Part shown: in pieces, positions 9,138-20,400 of the stretch
Numbering within the stretch: the first letter of the stretch is position 1
How the letters are laid out: every line of letters starts with the position of its first letter
DNA from: Saprospiraceae bacterium
GTDB lineage: Bacteria > Bacteroidota > Bacteroidia > Chitinophagales > Saprospiraceae
NCBI GenBank assembly: GCA_016719855.1
Contig: JADJYH010000010.1
Location: 110,737 to 174,736, forward strand
Reading direction: 5' to 3'
DNA length: 64,000 nt
Notes under the pieces: generated by a model
The model's input: only the letters and a program-made list of their open reading frames with translations
Database searches by the model: none
Told to the model about the DNA's origin: nothing
Program-made: the position numbers and the translations under genes

Positions 9138-11563
9138 ATGAAAAACACCTACACTTTTACAGTTTTTACGCTCCTATTCGCACTATTGCCAGGGTTCTTA
9201 TCAGCGCAAGTGGTTTATGTAAAACACAATGCCACTGGCAGCAACAATGGTAGTTCCTGGCAAAATGCATACACCGACCTCCAGGCAGCTTTGAGCAACA
9301 CCACTACTGGACAAATCTGGGTAGCAGCAGGCACCTACTGGCCAGGGGGAAATAATCCCGACCCTTCAGACTGTTTTGTTGTGGACGCCGCCTTGTCTGT
9401 GTACGGAGGCTTTGCAGGAACAGAAACAAATCTCTCACAGCGCAATTCAGCCACAAATCCCACTGTATTGAGCGGTGACCAGGAGGCCAACGATCCCCTC
9501 AACGTCTTCGACAGCTTGCTGTTCCTGGATAATGCCCTCCACGTTGTTTATGTGGACACCCTGATTGGCTGCACAACGACTATTGATGGGTTGACCATCA
9601 AGGGTGGCATTACCGACGATGACAACACGATGCCCAATTATTTTTGGCGGGGCGGTGGCATACATGCCCAAAGCCCGGTAAACATTCGCAACTGCCATTT
9701 TACGGGCAATTTTGCCCGCTCTGGCGGCAGCATTTCTTTGGGATCAAGCTGCACTGGCTCCGAAATTCGGGATTGTAGTTTTCAATGGAACCTGACCAGT
9801 TCCCAGAGTTCGGGAATATTTGCCGATGCCGTCACCGACTTGTCGGTCAGGCAGTGTATTTTCGAAGAAAACAAAACCAACCGCGGCGTTATTTACCCTT
9901 TTCGCTGCGTCAATGTACTGATAGATAGCTGTGCTTTTTCAGGCAACCAAAACGACGATGGCTATGCCGCTGCCATTTTTAACTGGAACTCGCAGAACGC
10001 CGTGGTCTCCAACTCGACTTTTTCTGACAACGTTGCCCTAAATGCAGGTGCCATCAACATCAATGGCTCTGAGCTGCCAGGCATTGGCGCTGACAATTTC
10101 ATTATTGACAACTGCTTGTTTGAAGGCAATATCGTGACTGATTTTGGAGGAGGTGCCATCTGGAACAACAGTGCCGATTGTACGATCAAGAACAGCCACT
10201 TCAATTTCAACATAGCCGCAAACGGGGCGCACCTTTTCCAAAACGCTCCTGGCGCCGAAATCGTCATCGAGTCTTGTATTTTCGAGCAAGCACAAGCCAG
10301 TGGATGGGGAGGTGCCATGACCTGTTATGGCCTTGACGCCAATATTTTGGTGACGGACTGCATCTTCGACCAAAACACGGCCACGAACCTGGGCGGTGCA
10401 GCCAACAACGGGTTTGGGGTAAATGTTACCTACCAGGGCTGTGAATTCAACGACAACAGGAGCGAAGCAAGCGCAGGTGGTGCCCTTGCCCTTCAAAATG
10501 ACTCAACCTCCATCGCCGTTATCAATTGCGTATTCAATGGCAATACCTCCTCAAGCAATGGTGGTGCAATTTTCAGCGGCGCAGCATCAAGCAGCAGTAT
10601 CGTGGTGGTGGACAGATCTGAATTTTTAGGGAATAATTCCGAAGGCGGTGTTGGGGGTGCCATCAGTGTGACAGAGGCTGGTGATGATGACATTAGTGTC
10701 CTCAATTTGAGCAACAGTATCTTTGGATTCAACCAGGCCTCCACCCAAGGAGGTGCCCTGAACCTCGGCGATACGGACGCTACTATCACCAGTTGCCTTT
10801 TTTTCAAAATATCGCAAACGGCACTGGCACTGGCGGTGCCGTTTCAAACAACACTTCCGACTCGAATACCGTCGTGGTGACTTTGATGAACAACACCTTC
10901 GCTCAAAACAGTGGCACATTGGCAGCGGGCATCGCTAACTGGACTGGCACTTTGGAGGCCTTTTCCGAAATGACCATGCAAAACTGCATCTTCTGGCATG
11001 AGGGCGGCATCGGCTATGCCATCGAGGATGGTACGCCGCAGCTTACCTCCAATGGCGGCAACCTCAGCGATGACAACAGCTTGGCACCCTACTTTACTCA
11101 CCCGAAAGACATCCTGTTGGAAGAACCTACTTTCGTGGATACTGACGACTACGATTACCACCTGACTGACATCAGTGTGGGTGTCAATGACGGCGTTGAT
11201 GCCGGTGCGCCTCCCCTCTACCTTGAGGGAAATCCACGGAACAGCGTCGTGGACATGGGTGCCTACGAGAACCAGACTGCTGTAAATACTGGCGAAAGAG
11301 TGCTGCCCAACATGGGACTCCTTTCCTTGTCGCCAAATCCAGCCACTGCTTCCAGCACAAAATTCATGCTGGCCAATGAATGGCGGGGCAACCTTGAAAT
11401 AAGGGTGGCCAATGTTTTGGGCGAATATGTGTACACGATGAAAATCACAAAATCCACAGCGGAACTTCATCTGGATTTGCCCCTCAATATGAGAGCAGGC
11501 GTTTACACGGTACAGGTTTCCAATGGCTCCGAAGTGGTTGTTGAAAGGCTGATACGACTATAA
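9138..11563 (+). CDS. Secreted parallel beta-helix protein with T9SS signal, copy B (one frameshift)
   Basis: Paralogue of the gene at 6489, sharing order and motifs: signal peptide (MKNTYTFTVFTLLFALLPGFLSAQ), the repeat start YVKHNATGSNNGSSWQNAYT, beta-helix turns with GGAI/NC.F, the anchor motif NSVVDMGAYENQ, and a T9SS sorting domain (LSLSPNPATASS to VVERLIRL). The frame breaks in a 7-T run at 10798-10804: ITSCLFF continues as QNIANGTGTGGA if one T is added, exactly as in copy A. Repaired length is about 808 residues. The T-run could be a sequencing undercall or a phase-variation tract; the second is possible for a surface protein but unsupported by other evidence. Confidence 0.85.
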
Positions 11564-11598
11564 GCATCAAAAAATACCTCTTATATCCTTGGTTTTCA

Positions 11599-11631
11599 GC
11601 TACCGATGTGGCAAAACGACACATCGGTAGC
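11599..11631 (+). terminator. Hairpin after beta-helix gene B
   Basis: A 12-bp perfect stem GCTACCGATGTG / CACATCGGTAGC sits 36 nt past the stop codon. The downstream T-run is weak. The rest of the 459-bp gap to the muramidase shows no convincing gene; it holds repeat copy 2 at 11912-11951. Confidence 0.6.
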
Positions 11632-11911
11632 CAATTTTTGGCAGCTCATCCCAAAAAGTTAATTGCGGCCCATCCCCATCTTGGAAATCCATCCAATGCC
11701 CCCGCTTGTGCCGGTCTCCTGGCCGGTATCCACGCCCCGGTCGTCGCCCAAGCTGCTCACCAACTTCCCCCTATTCAACTGTTCCTAAGCCGTCTTCGTC
11801 CTGTTGGCCAACACGATACTGAACCCCGCTGGAGCGGCAGCCTTGTGTGCCGCCCTCGCTGAGGCTTCTTTTTGTTTATACTGTGTTCGAAGAGACAAGC
11901 CGGCAAAGCAA

Positions 11912-11951
11912 TTTGGACTATTTAGCTTTTGGATTGCAAAAGCTGGATTAT
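11912..11951. repeat. Dispersed 40-bp intergenic repeat, copy 2
   Basis: 38 of 40 positions identical to 8881-8920 and in the same orientation. The two differences are A to G and T to G in the middle of the element. Confidence 0.8.
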
Positions 11952-12022
11952 CGCTGTGAGGGGCAGACTCAACAAGGTTTTCTATATTTACCCCCAATGA
12001 CCAATGACAAAAACAAAATAAA

Positions 12023-13012
12023 ATGCCAATCAACATCAACGACCCCCAAATCCAGCGCATCCTCACCCACCCGGACGAAACCGACTCCGGCTGGCGGGCC
12101 GACCTCCAGCGCTTCGAGCAGAACGACTTGACCCTCGACCGGCGGACGGCGGCGGAAAACTCGGTGAAAGGACTCCAACGCCTGCTGATTTTCCTCGGCT
12201 ACTCCACCAGTAGTTCCGGCTCCTACCTCATTGACGGGGACTTCGGGCCAGGCACCAACCGGGCCATTGCGCAGTTCCAGTTCGAACATGGACTGAACGC
12301 CAACGTGCAACGGGATTCGCTCTGCTACGATTGCACGTTCAAGACCGCCTCCAAGCTCATCAGTGCTGTGCCCAATGAGCGGCTCAACCTGCCCACGCTG
12401 GAGCGGATGCTGGCCGTTGCCCGGCAAAACATTGACACCAACCAAGTGGCCTGCGGCGACTTCGAGGTGGCCATGTTCCAGCTCAATGCGCTGCACAAAC
12501 GGCGGGCGCTTTCCTGTCGGGAAATCAACCAGCAGTACGGCGCACAGGCCGTGGAGGCAGCCGCCCGCCTCAAAACAGAAAAGAAACTGGACATCCGACC
12601 GGAGTGGATGCTCTCCATCATCCGCAAAGAAACAGAGGGCGTAGTGCGGCCCAAGTTCGAGCAGCACATCCTTTCAAAATCGAACTTGAAAACGCCGCAG
12701 GCCGATTTAACGGAGTTGCGCTACCGGGCCACCAGCTTCGGACTGGGGCAGGTGATGGGCTTCAATTTCGAGGCAGTGGGAGCGCCTTCAGCAAAGGCGA
12801 TGTTCTGTAGCCCACTGGTGGAGCAAGTGCAGTTTGTGGGCAGGTTTCTTGCAAAGGGCGGGTCGTCCGTCCGGGCGGCACTGTCCAAAACTGACCCAGT
12901 GGAGGCTGACTTTCGGGCGGTGGCGAAGTTTTACAACGGTCCGCTTTACGAAGAGAACCACTACCACGAGAGCTTGGCGAAGTGGTTTGCGGAGTTCAGG
13001 TCGTTTGGGTGA
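12023..13012 (+). CDS. N-acetylmuramidase with peptidoglycan-binding domain
   Basis: 329 residues predicted to cleave the glycan strands of peptidoglycan. Residues about 45-95 form a PG_binding_1-like helical domain (VKGLQRLLIFLGY, DGDFGPGTNRAIAQFQ). The C-terminal part (about 170-325) matches the DUF3380-type N-acetylmuramidase of endolysins: a candidate catalytic Glu in IIRKETEGVVRP, the segment FEQH, the signature SFGLGQVMGFNFEAVG, and the tail VAKFYNGPLYEENHYHESLAKWF. No signal peptide or membrane segment is visible, so export would need lysis, a phage or injection structure, or a non-classical route. No phage genes surround it. The start ATG follows a weak -7-like TATATTTA at about 11982. 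Confidence 0.85.
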   Translation: MPININDPQIQRILTHPDETDSGWRADLQRFEQNDLTLDRRTAAENSVKGLQRLLIFLGYSTSSSGSYLIDGDFGPGTNRAIAQFQFEHGLNANVQRDSLCYDCTFKTASKLISAVPNERLNLPTLERMLAVARQNIDTNQVACGDFEVAMFQLNALHKRRALSCREINQQYGAQAVEAAARLKTEKKLDIRPEWMLSIIRKETEGVVRPKFEQHILSKSNLKTPQADLTELRYRATSFGLGQVMGFNFEAVGAPSAKAMFCSPLVEQVQFVGRFLAKGGSSVRAALSKTDPVEADFRAVAKFYNGPLYEENHYHESLAKWFAEFRSFG

Positions 13013-13048
13013 GGCAACGTGGGTTATGGCAATAAGTACTTGATAATC

Positions 13049-13155
13049 AAGTCCGTAGGACTTATATCTTTGTAGAAATGCCGAAAAATGCCCTTCGGCG
13101 TTCCATCGGAACGCTATCTAATTCAGATACCGCTCCGATGGAGCGTTTCTAAATT
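13049..13155 (+). ncRNA. Tandem mini-hairpin element, putative small RNA or repeat
   Basis: A chain of short hairpins fills the gap between two genes: AAGTCC-gta-GGACTT, GCCGA/TCGGC, CGTTCC-atc-GGAACG, TATCT/AGATA and CGCTCC-gat-GGAGCG. Two of them carry complementary loops (ATC and GAT). A TATCTTTG box (13065-13072) matching TAnnTTTG precedes the last four, so transcription is possible. It may equally be a dispersed REP/MITE-like element. Confidence 0.4.
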
Positions 13156-13190
13156 CCCATAACTCACGTTAAACATGTAAAATCACGCCG

Positions 13191-14033
13191 TTACTCGTGC
13201 TTTCTCGCTATCTCCCTTCCACTCCTCGACCACTCGCTCCACGAACCAACATAGAGCTTGGGGACTTCCAAGCCCGCATGCGCCAGGGCCAGCAGGGTAT
13301 GGCAGGCCGTGACGCCGGAACCACAATGCACAACCACATGCGCAGCATCACGGTCACCAAGGGCTGCCCGATATTTTGAACGGAGGGCTTCTGGGGAGAG
13401 AAAGCGTCCGGTTTCGTCGAGGTTGTCGGAGAAGGGGACGTTGATGGCACCGGGGATATGTCCGGCGACAAGGTCAATCGGCTCCCGCAGCCCGTCGTAA
13501 CGGTCTTTTTCACGGACGTCAATGACCAAGTTTCCAGCGTCCTGCGCCGCTGCTTCTACCTCGTCAATATTGGCCGTGGGCCACTTCCACGCGTCGGCCT
13601 GCCCTCGCTCAACCATTGCTGAGGTCTCCGTACCGGAACGGGTCGGGAATCCCACCGCCAATGCCGCTGCCAACCCGCCATCCAGCACCTGCACTTGCTC
13701 CTGCCCGATGGACTTCGCCATCCACCAGAAGCGGGCGGCGGCGTTTGCGCCGTTTTTGTCGTCGTAAACCACCACCTGGCTTTTCGGCCCGATGCCCAAT
13801 TGCGCCAGCAGCCGATTGAACTGCTGAGGGCTGGGCAAGGGATGCCTGCCGCCATTGGCTGGGTCGTCGGATTTCTGAGCCAAGTCCTGCTCCAAGTCCA
13901 CCCAAAGTGCGCCTTGCAGGTGCTCGGTCAGGTATTTTTCCTTGGCATCACCACCGCTTCGGGCGTCAATCAGGACGAGGTTTTTGTGTTGCTGGAGCGA
14001 AAGCAGTTCTGAAGGAGTGATGACGGGTGCCAT
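13191..14033 (-). CDS. sseA: 3-mercaptopyruvate/thiosulfate sulfurtransferase (rhodanese, two domains)
   Basis: 280 residues, the normal length for two-domain sulfurtransferases, which move sulfur from 3-mercaptopyruvate or thiosulfate to cyanide or thiols. The N-terminal inactive rhodanese domain begins LVLIDARSGGDAKEKY. The C-terminal domain has VIDVREKDRYDG, GHIPGAINVPFSDN and the active-site loop HCGSGVTAC with the catalytic Cys. CGSGVT is the mercaptopyruvate-type loop; thiosulfate enzymes usually have CRKGVT. No signal peptide, so cytosolic. The start ATG at 14033 is the only one fitting the domain. It is monocistronic and convergent with the muramidase. Confidence 0.9.
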   Translation of the reverse strand: MAPVITPSELLSLQQHKNLVLIDARSGGDAKEKYLTEHLQGALWVDLEQDLAQKSDDPANGGRHPLPSPQQFNRLLAQLGIGPKSQVVVYDDKNGANAAARFWWMAKSIGQEQVQVLDGGLAAALAVGFPTRSGTETSAMVERGQADAWKWPTANIDEVEAAAQDAGNLVIDVREKDRYDGLREPIDLVAGHIPGAINVPFSDNLDETGRFLSPEALRSKYRAALGDRDAAHVVVHCGSGVTACHTLLALAHAGLEVPKLYVGSWSEWSRSGREIARKHE

Positions 14034-14093
14034 GATTTAATTTGAATTTAAAAAATGAATGACAATCAATGACCAACGCCCTCAGCTTTCCGC

Positions 14094-17015
14094 TCACAAT
14101 TTCAGCAGAAACTCCGTGAGGTTGGTGCCCATTTCGAGGTCGAGCCTGCGACGCAGGCGGTAGCGGCTGGCCTCCACGCCCCGCACCGAGATGTTCATCA
14201 GGGAGGCGATTTCCTTAGTGGACAAATTCATGCGGAGGTAGGCGCAGAGCTTGTAATCATTGGGGCTGAGCTGCGGGTACTGCTCGGCGATACGCTTGAG
14301 GAAATCGCTGTGTACCTGGTCGAAGTTCTTGGAAAACTGCGCCCAATCCTCGTCGAGGCTGGCGTCTTTTTCCATCATCCTGATGATGCGCCCGATTTCT
14401 TTTTTCAGCGCTGGTTCCTGTTTTACCTGCTTTTCCAGCTTTTTCAGCGCCTCTTGGATGGTGTTCAGTATCTCGCTTTTTTGCACCAAGTGCATGGTAG
14501 CGGTGGCGAGTTCCTGGTTTTTGTACAGCACCTCAGCTGCTAGTTTTTCGTTTTGCAGTCGGTCAATGGCCTCTGCCGACTGTCGGGCCAGCAGTTGGTG
14601 CTGTTCCTCCCGCTGGTGGTGGGTTAGTTGGAGGTCACGCCGCTCCTGCTCGAACCGCTTCCGTTGACCAATCAGCGCACCGCCGATCAGGCCCATCAGC
14701 AGCAGCCCGTAGATGCCGAATGCAACGGGGCTGGCGTACCAGGGCGGCCTGATGATAAAACTGTAGGACAGCACGGCGCTTTCCAGGCCGTGGCGGTTTT
14801 TTGCCTTGAGTTGGAACGTGTAGCTGCCGGGGCGAAGGTTGTTGAAAACCAAGCTTGTTTCCTTGTCCCAGCTTGACCAACCAGCCTCTGCTCCTTCCAG
14901 GAAATGCGCGTAGGTGACGAACTCGCCCCCCTTGAAATCCGTGGCCGAGAAGATGAAACGCAGCGCATTTTCATCGTTCGAGAGCACGGGCGAGACCTTT
15001 TTTGCTTCGTTGAAAACATGCCCGCCAAATAGCAGGCTATCGCTTTCGTTCTCCAACCGCACCTCGTGCAGCACTACCTGGATGGACGAGTCCTTGGTGG
15101 CATAGCCGATAGGGTCGAAGTGGATAAACCCCTGCTCGGTGGCAAAAAAGACATTGTGCTCGTCCACGGGAAGGATGAACTCGAACCCACCTACCAGCTT
15201 GCCGGACAGTTCGGGAATGGGCAGCCGTTCCACCTTTTTTTCAACGGCATTGTCCTTCACCAACAAGACGCCAACTTCATTGTCGGCGGCGTACCAGATA
15301 TTGCCAGCATCATCTTGCCGGAGGTATTTCACCCTGGTCTTTTCGCCAAAAATTTCGTTGAAATTCACGTTTGGGGCGAAGCGCTGTTGGCTTTCGTCAA
15401 ATCGAAAAACCCCCTTTTCGCCAGCAAAGACAAGGTTGTCGCCGAGCTTGTACACGTAGTTGTTGAGGTCGGAGGGTAGGCCGAACTTCGCACCGAAGAA
15501 ATCAACACCCACGGTGTGGCGTTCCGAATCAGGCATCAGGCGGTACACGCCCCGGTAGGGATGGCTCATCCAGACATGGCCTGTCCCATCTTTTTCCAGT
15601 ACCCTGCTGCTCTCGGTCAGTCCTATGAGTGGGGCGTCGAAGGCCCAACTGTTGTTGGTTTTTTTGAAAAAAGCAAGGCCGTTGTAATGTCCGGCCAGTG
15701 CTGTTTCGTGGTCGAGGGAAATGAACTTCCAGATGCCCGGGAGGTCGGTCAGTTTTCGGGCATTGGTGCCCTGCACGGAAAAAGCGCCTTCGTGGTGGCC
15801 CATCAACAGCTCGCCTCCCAAGCGGTTCAGGCTCCAGACCTGGCCTTCCGAATGGCTCACGAGGGCAAAATTTTGGTTCTCCTTCGGGCGGTAGTAGGGC
15901 TTCCAGTCGAGGGCGTAGAGGCCGGTGTTGGTGCCAAAATAAATTTTCCCGTTGAAAATCTCCATGGCGTAGCCGGTACCTTCGAGTTCGCCATCGGGGA
16001 AGATGGTGGAGAACGAGGAGCCGATGTCCACGAGGTCAATGCCATTGTCGAGGCCGAGCCAGAGGTTGCCGGAGCCATCAGCAGCGAGGCTAAGGATGGT
16101 GTTGTTTTGGAGGCCGTCCTTTTTGGTCAAATGGTGGAAAACACGCCGCTGGCGGTCGAGCACCACGAGGCCGTTGTTGGAGTGCCGATTGCGATTTTGC
16201 CATCGGGCAAAAGCCCTGCGCTGTAAATCCGGCTTTCCGTAAAAAGTGGGTCGTGGGGAGTTCGCCAAGGCGCAAAGTTGCCGTTTGTGTAGCAAAAAAT
16301 GCCGCTTTTGATAGTTGTAACAAGCTGTGTATCAGCTTGGTAGGGTAAGATGGCGGTGATGATGGCATCTCCCATCTGAGTAGGCTTGGCGAGTAGGCGA
16401 AAGTCCTTTTTCGAAAACATACAGGTTCAAATCGTTGTCCTGCACCAGCACTTTCCCCTCAAAAATCCCCATGTACTCGGTGGTTTTTCCGGGCAGCAGC
16501 GCCGTGATTTTATCATCGTGCAGCCAAAAAACTTGGTTGTTGCTCCTAAAAAAAACGCCTTCGCCCCTGACGATGATATCCCAGACGTCGCCAAAGTTCA
16601 AGTTGCTTTCGGGTAGCAATGGCTGCAAGGAATGGTAGGCAAGCCTGCCCTGTTTGTCGGGCGAGAAGTAGCCAAAATCACCCTGCCCGCCCCCGTAGAT
16701 TCGGCCATCGTTGCCCATTCGGACGGAGCGGACGATGGTGCCGTTGCCGAGCGGGTGGAGGCGCCAGTTGTTGCCGTCGAATTCCAGCAGGCCGTTGTTG
16801 TTGGCGAAGTACATGACGCCCCGTTGGTCGTGCGAGATGTCCCAGTTTTGAGTGCCTGCCTGATAGGCTTTTTTGGTAAAATGGCGGATGGGGGGTGTGC
16901 CGAGGTTGAGGTTTTGGCTGAGGAGCAGGCTTGGCAAAATAGCAAGCGCCAACACGAGGAGCCGTAATCCAAGTGGGCGGGGAAGGTTGTGTATATGTCG
17001 GTATGAGTTAATCAA
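14094..17015 (-). CDS. Membrane-spanning beta-propeller/Y_Y_Y/LuxR transcriptional regulator (two frameshifts)
   Basis: Repaired length is about 970 residues. A signal peptide precedes a periplasmic beta-propeller (from GVMYFANNNGLLEFDGNNW; repeats such as DGSGNLWLGLDNGIDLVD) and a Y_Y_Y beta-sandwich (LRFIFSATDFKGGEF to YSFIIRPPWY). Then come one membrane segment (GIYGLLLMGLIGGALIG), a coiled coil, and a C-terminal LuxR-type helix-turn-helix (LSPNDYKLCAYLRMNLSTKEIASLMNIS in two stretches). There is no kinase domain, so it resembles one-component hybrid-like sensors that couple periplasmic sugar sensing directly to DNA binding. The frames break near 16410 and 16180; each needs one base. The start is a TTG at 17015, uncertain. 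It is divergent from susC and is the probable regulator of the SusCD/GH16 locus. Confidence 0.82.
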
Positions 17016-17177
17016 GGTTTTTCAAGCCTGGTTGCAGCGACGAAAGTAGTCAAAAATTGTTGCTGCCGTAGTATTGCCGTAGTGGCGTAGTGCGGCTGCG
17101 GTGGTTTTGGGTGGATTGTAAGCCCGTGCAGTAGCCTTATGGTAGTGCTTTGTTCATCCATTTGACATTGTTGCAGC

Positions 17178-17402
17178 TACATTTGTCCTTGAATCAAATG
17201 CGAGGTGAAACAAGGGTCGTCAACGTGCAAGCTGGCAACCGCATCGCCACGAAAAAGTTTGTGAAACAGTAAGATTTTATTGCCCACCGATTTAGCCGAT
17301 TCTCGCAAATTCAAACAGGCGAGCAATGGTGAAACCTGTGGGTGAAATCAAATATGGTGCAGGTACTTTCCTGTGCCGCTTTCCTATCCAAAAAGTAATA
17401 GC
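17178..17402 (+). promoter_or_regulatory. Putative -7 box and long 5' leader of susC
   Basis: TACATTTG (17178-17185) fits TAnnTTTG. The resulting leader would be over 200 nt, unusually long for this window, and contains GGTGAAAC twice (about 17213 and 17328). No riboswitch family was recognised with confidence. The whole 387-bp gap 17016-17402 has no gene. Confidence 0.4.
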
Positions 17403-20400
17403 ATGAAAATCCTAATCAAATTATTCGCCCTATTGCTGCTTGGTACGGCAGCCAATGCCCAGAAAACGGTTCGAGGCATCGTAACCGACGCCGCCACTGG
17501 AGACCCGCTCATCGGTGCCACGGTCTTGGTCAAAAACACAGCCGACGGAACGGTCACGGAACTGGACGGCAGCTATGAACTGAAACTCGAAAACAATCAA
17601 AACACCTTGGTTTTTAGCTTCACTGGCTATCTCGAAACTTCGATAGAAGTGGACGGCAGGAGCGAAGTCAACGTCATGCTGGAGCCAAGTTCCACCTTGT
17701 TGGATGAGGTGGTGGTGGTAGGCTACGGCGTTCAAAAGAAGAGCGTGGTCACCGGCTCCATTTCAAAAGTAAAGGCTGAGGACCTGGAAGACATGCCCGT
17801 CACCCGCCTTGAGCAAAGCTTGCAGGGCCGTACTTTCGGCGTACGGGTCACTTCAAGCTCCGGGCAGCCGGGCGCTGGCGCAACGGTGCGCATCCGGGGC
17901 ACCACGACCATCGGCGACTCCAACCCGCTCTACGTGGTGGACGGCGTGCCCATCGAAGGCGGCATTGATTACCTGAACCAAAACGACGTTGAATCCATCG
18001 AGGTGCTGAAAGATGCAGCTTCGGCGGCCATCTACGGCGCACGTGCCGCCAACGGGGTTATCATCGTGACCACCAAACAAGGCCGCTCTGGCACGATGGA
18101 AGTCAACTACGCCGGCTACTACGGCACACAAAACCCTTGGCGCAAGCTCACGCTGTTGAACGCAACCGAGTATGCCACTTTGATGAACGAGGCTTCCGTC
18201 GCCGCCGGGCAGGGCATCCTTTTTCAAGACCCCCAATCGCTGGGCGAGGGCACGGACTGGCAGCAGGCCATTTTCAACGAAAACGCCCCCATCCAAAACC
18301 ACGAACTGAGCCTTTCCAGTGGCAACGAGCGTTCCACCTACTATACTTCCTTTGGCTATTTTGACCAAGAGGGCATCGTCGGGAACAAGGACGACAGCCG
18401 CTACAAGCGCTTCTCCGTCCGCCTGAACTCAAGCCACAACGTGACGAACAAGTTGAAATTTGGAAACACCTTCGGCTACACGAGGGTGGTGTCCAGCGGT
18501 GTTGCCGAAAACACGGAATTTGGTTCGCCGCTTGGCAGGGCCATCAACCTCGACCCCATCACGCCACTTTACGAAGACGCCCCCAGCGTGCTGTCGCAAC
18601 CCCGCTACGCCAACAACTTTGACGCATTGGTGCGGAACAAGGAAGGCAGGATTTACGGCATCTCCGACATCATCACCTCCGAAATCCTGAACCCCGTGGC
18701 GGCGTTGGAAGTGGCGCAGAGCAAGGGTTACGCCGACAAGTTCGTCGGGTCGGTTTTTGGGGAATGGGAAATTTTGAAGGGCTTGAAATTCCGCTCGAAC
18801 ATCGGCACCGACCTCGCCTTTTTTGGCGGCGAGGGCTTCACGCCGGTTTACTACCTGAACGCCACGAACCAGTCGTTGGTCACCAACTACGGGCGCAGCT
18901 TGGGTCGGGGATTGGTTTGGAACTGGGAGAATACGTTGAACTACGATTTCACCGCAGGTGCGCACCAAGTCACGCTACTTGCCGGAACGGCAGCCAAAAA
19001 ATCTACCGGTCAGTTTCAGGCGGGCAACGTCACCGACATCCCCGTGACCCGGCTCGAAGACGCTTCCCTGCTCTTCGCCACTGACCCGGAGAGCCAGACC
19101 TTCTATGGTTACGAGTATGTGAATACCCTGGCAAGCTACTTTGGGCGTGTCAACTACAATTTCGATTCGAAATATCTGCTCACGGCGCTGCTGCGGGTGG
19201 ATGGTTCTTCCCGTTTCGGCTCGAACAACAAATATGGCATGTTCCCGTCCCTTTCGGTGGGCTGGGTGCTGACGGAAGAAGATTTTTTCCCAAAGAACAA
19301 TACCGTCAACTTCTTCAAAATCAGGGGATCCTACGGTGTGAACGGCAGCGACCGCATCGGCGACTTCCGCTACGTCTCGACGGTGGGCGGGGGCCGCAGC
19401 TATACCTTCGGCGACACGGAGCAGCTCATCAACGGCGTGAGTCCAAACGCCATCTCCAACCCCGACCTGCGCTGGGAAGAGACGACGCAAACCAATATCG
19501 GCTTCGATGCGAAAATCTTCAAAGGCGTCGGCGTGACCTTCGATTGGTTCAACAAAACCACCACCGGCATGTTGCTCGGCGTGGAGGTGCCTGCCTACGT
19601 CGGCAATGCTGGCCCCATCGGCAACATCGCCAAGCTGGAGAACAAGGGCTACGAACTGGAACTGAGCTACGGCAAGTCGTTCGGTGGCTTTGACGTTGAT
19701 TTTTCTGGCAACATCTCCTACGTGCAAAACAAAATCCTCGACCTCGGCGAAGACAAAACCTTCCTGCCGGGCTTGCAGCGTTTTGGCCCGCAGGGCATCG
19801 AGTTGACCCGTACCATCGTTGGGCAAGCCTACGAGTCATTTTATGGGTACAAAACCGACGGCTTGTTCCAAAACCAAGCGGACATCCAGAATTACACCAA
19901 CGACGATGGGATTAGGCTGCAGCCCAATGCCCAACCCGGCGACATCCGCTTTGTGGACGTGAACAACGATGGCGTGATCAACGAGGACGACCGCACCATC
20001 ATCGGCGACCCGACGCCAGACTGGACTTATGGCTTCAACATGAGCTTCAAATACATGGGTTTCGACTTGCTGCTGTTTGGGCAGGGGGTCCTCGGCAACG
20101 ACGTTTACAACGCCACCCGCCGCTTTGATTTGCCGAAGGCAAACTTCACCGACGAGGCGCTGGGCCGATGGACGGGCGAGGGCACTTCCACCGACTTCCC
20201 ACGCGTGACCCTCAACGATGGCGACCCTTCTGTGAGCAACCAGAACCTGACCCGCAGCTCTGATTTTTGGATACAAAACGGCGCATTTTTCAGGGTGAAA
20301 ACCTTGCAGTTGGGCTACAACCTGCCGACGGCCGTGGCCAACAAGGCGGGCATGAAAAAAGCGAGAATCTACGTCTCCGCCAACAACCTCTGGACCCTCA

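Noticed and set aside
11608..12066. Small open frames on both strands between the beta-helix and muramidase genes
   Set aside because: No signal peptide, domain or start context; the minus-strand frame includes the 40-bp dispersed repeat. No supported gene.
17200..17260. SAM-riboswitch-like words (GGTGAAAC, GGCAACC) in the susC leader
   Set aside because: The core pairing and the GAAACC element of SAM riboswitches are not in place, and susC is not a methionine gene.
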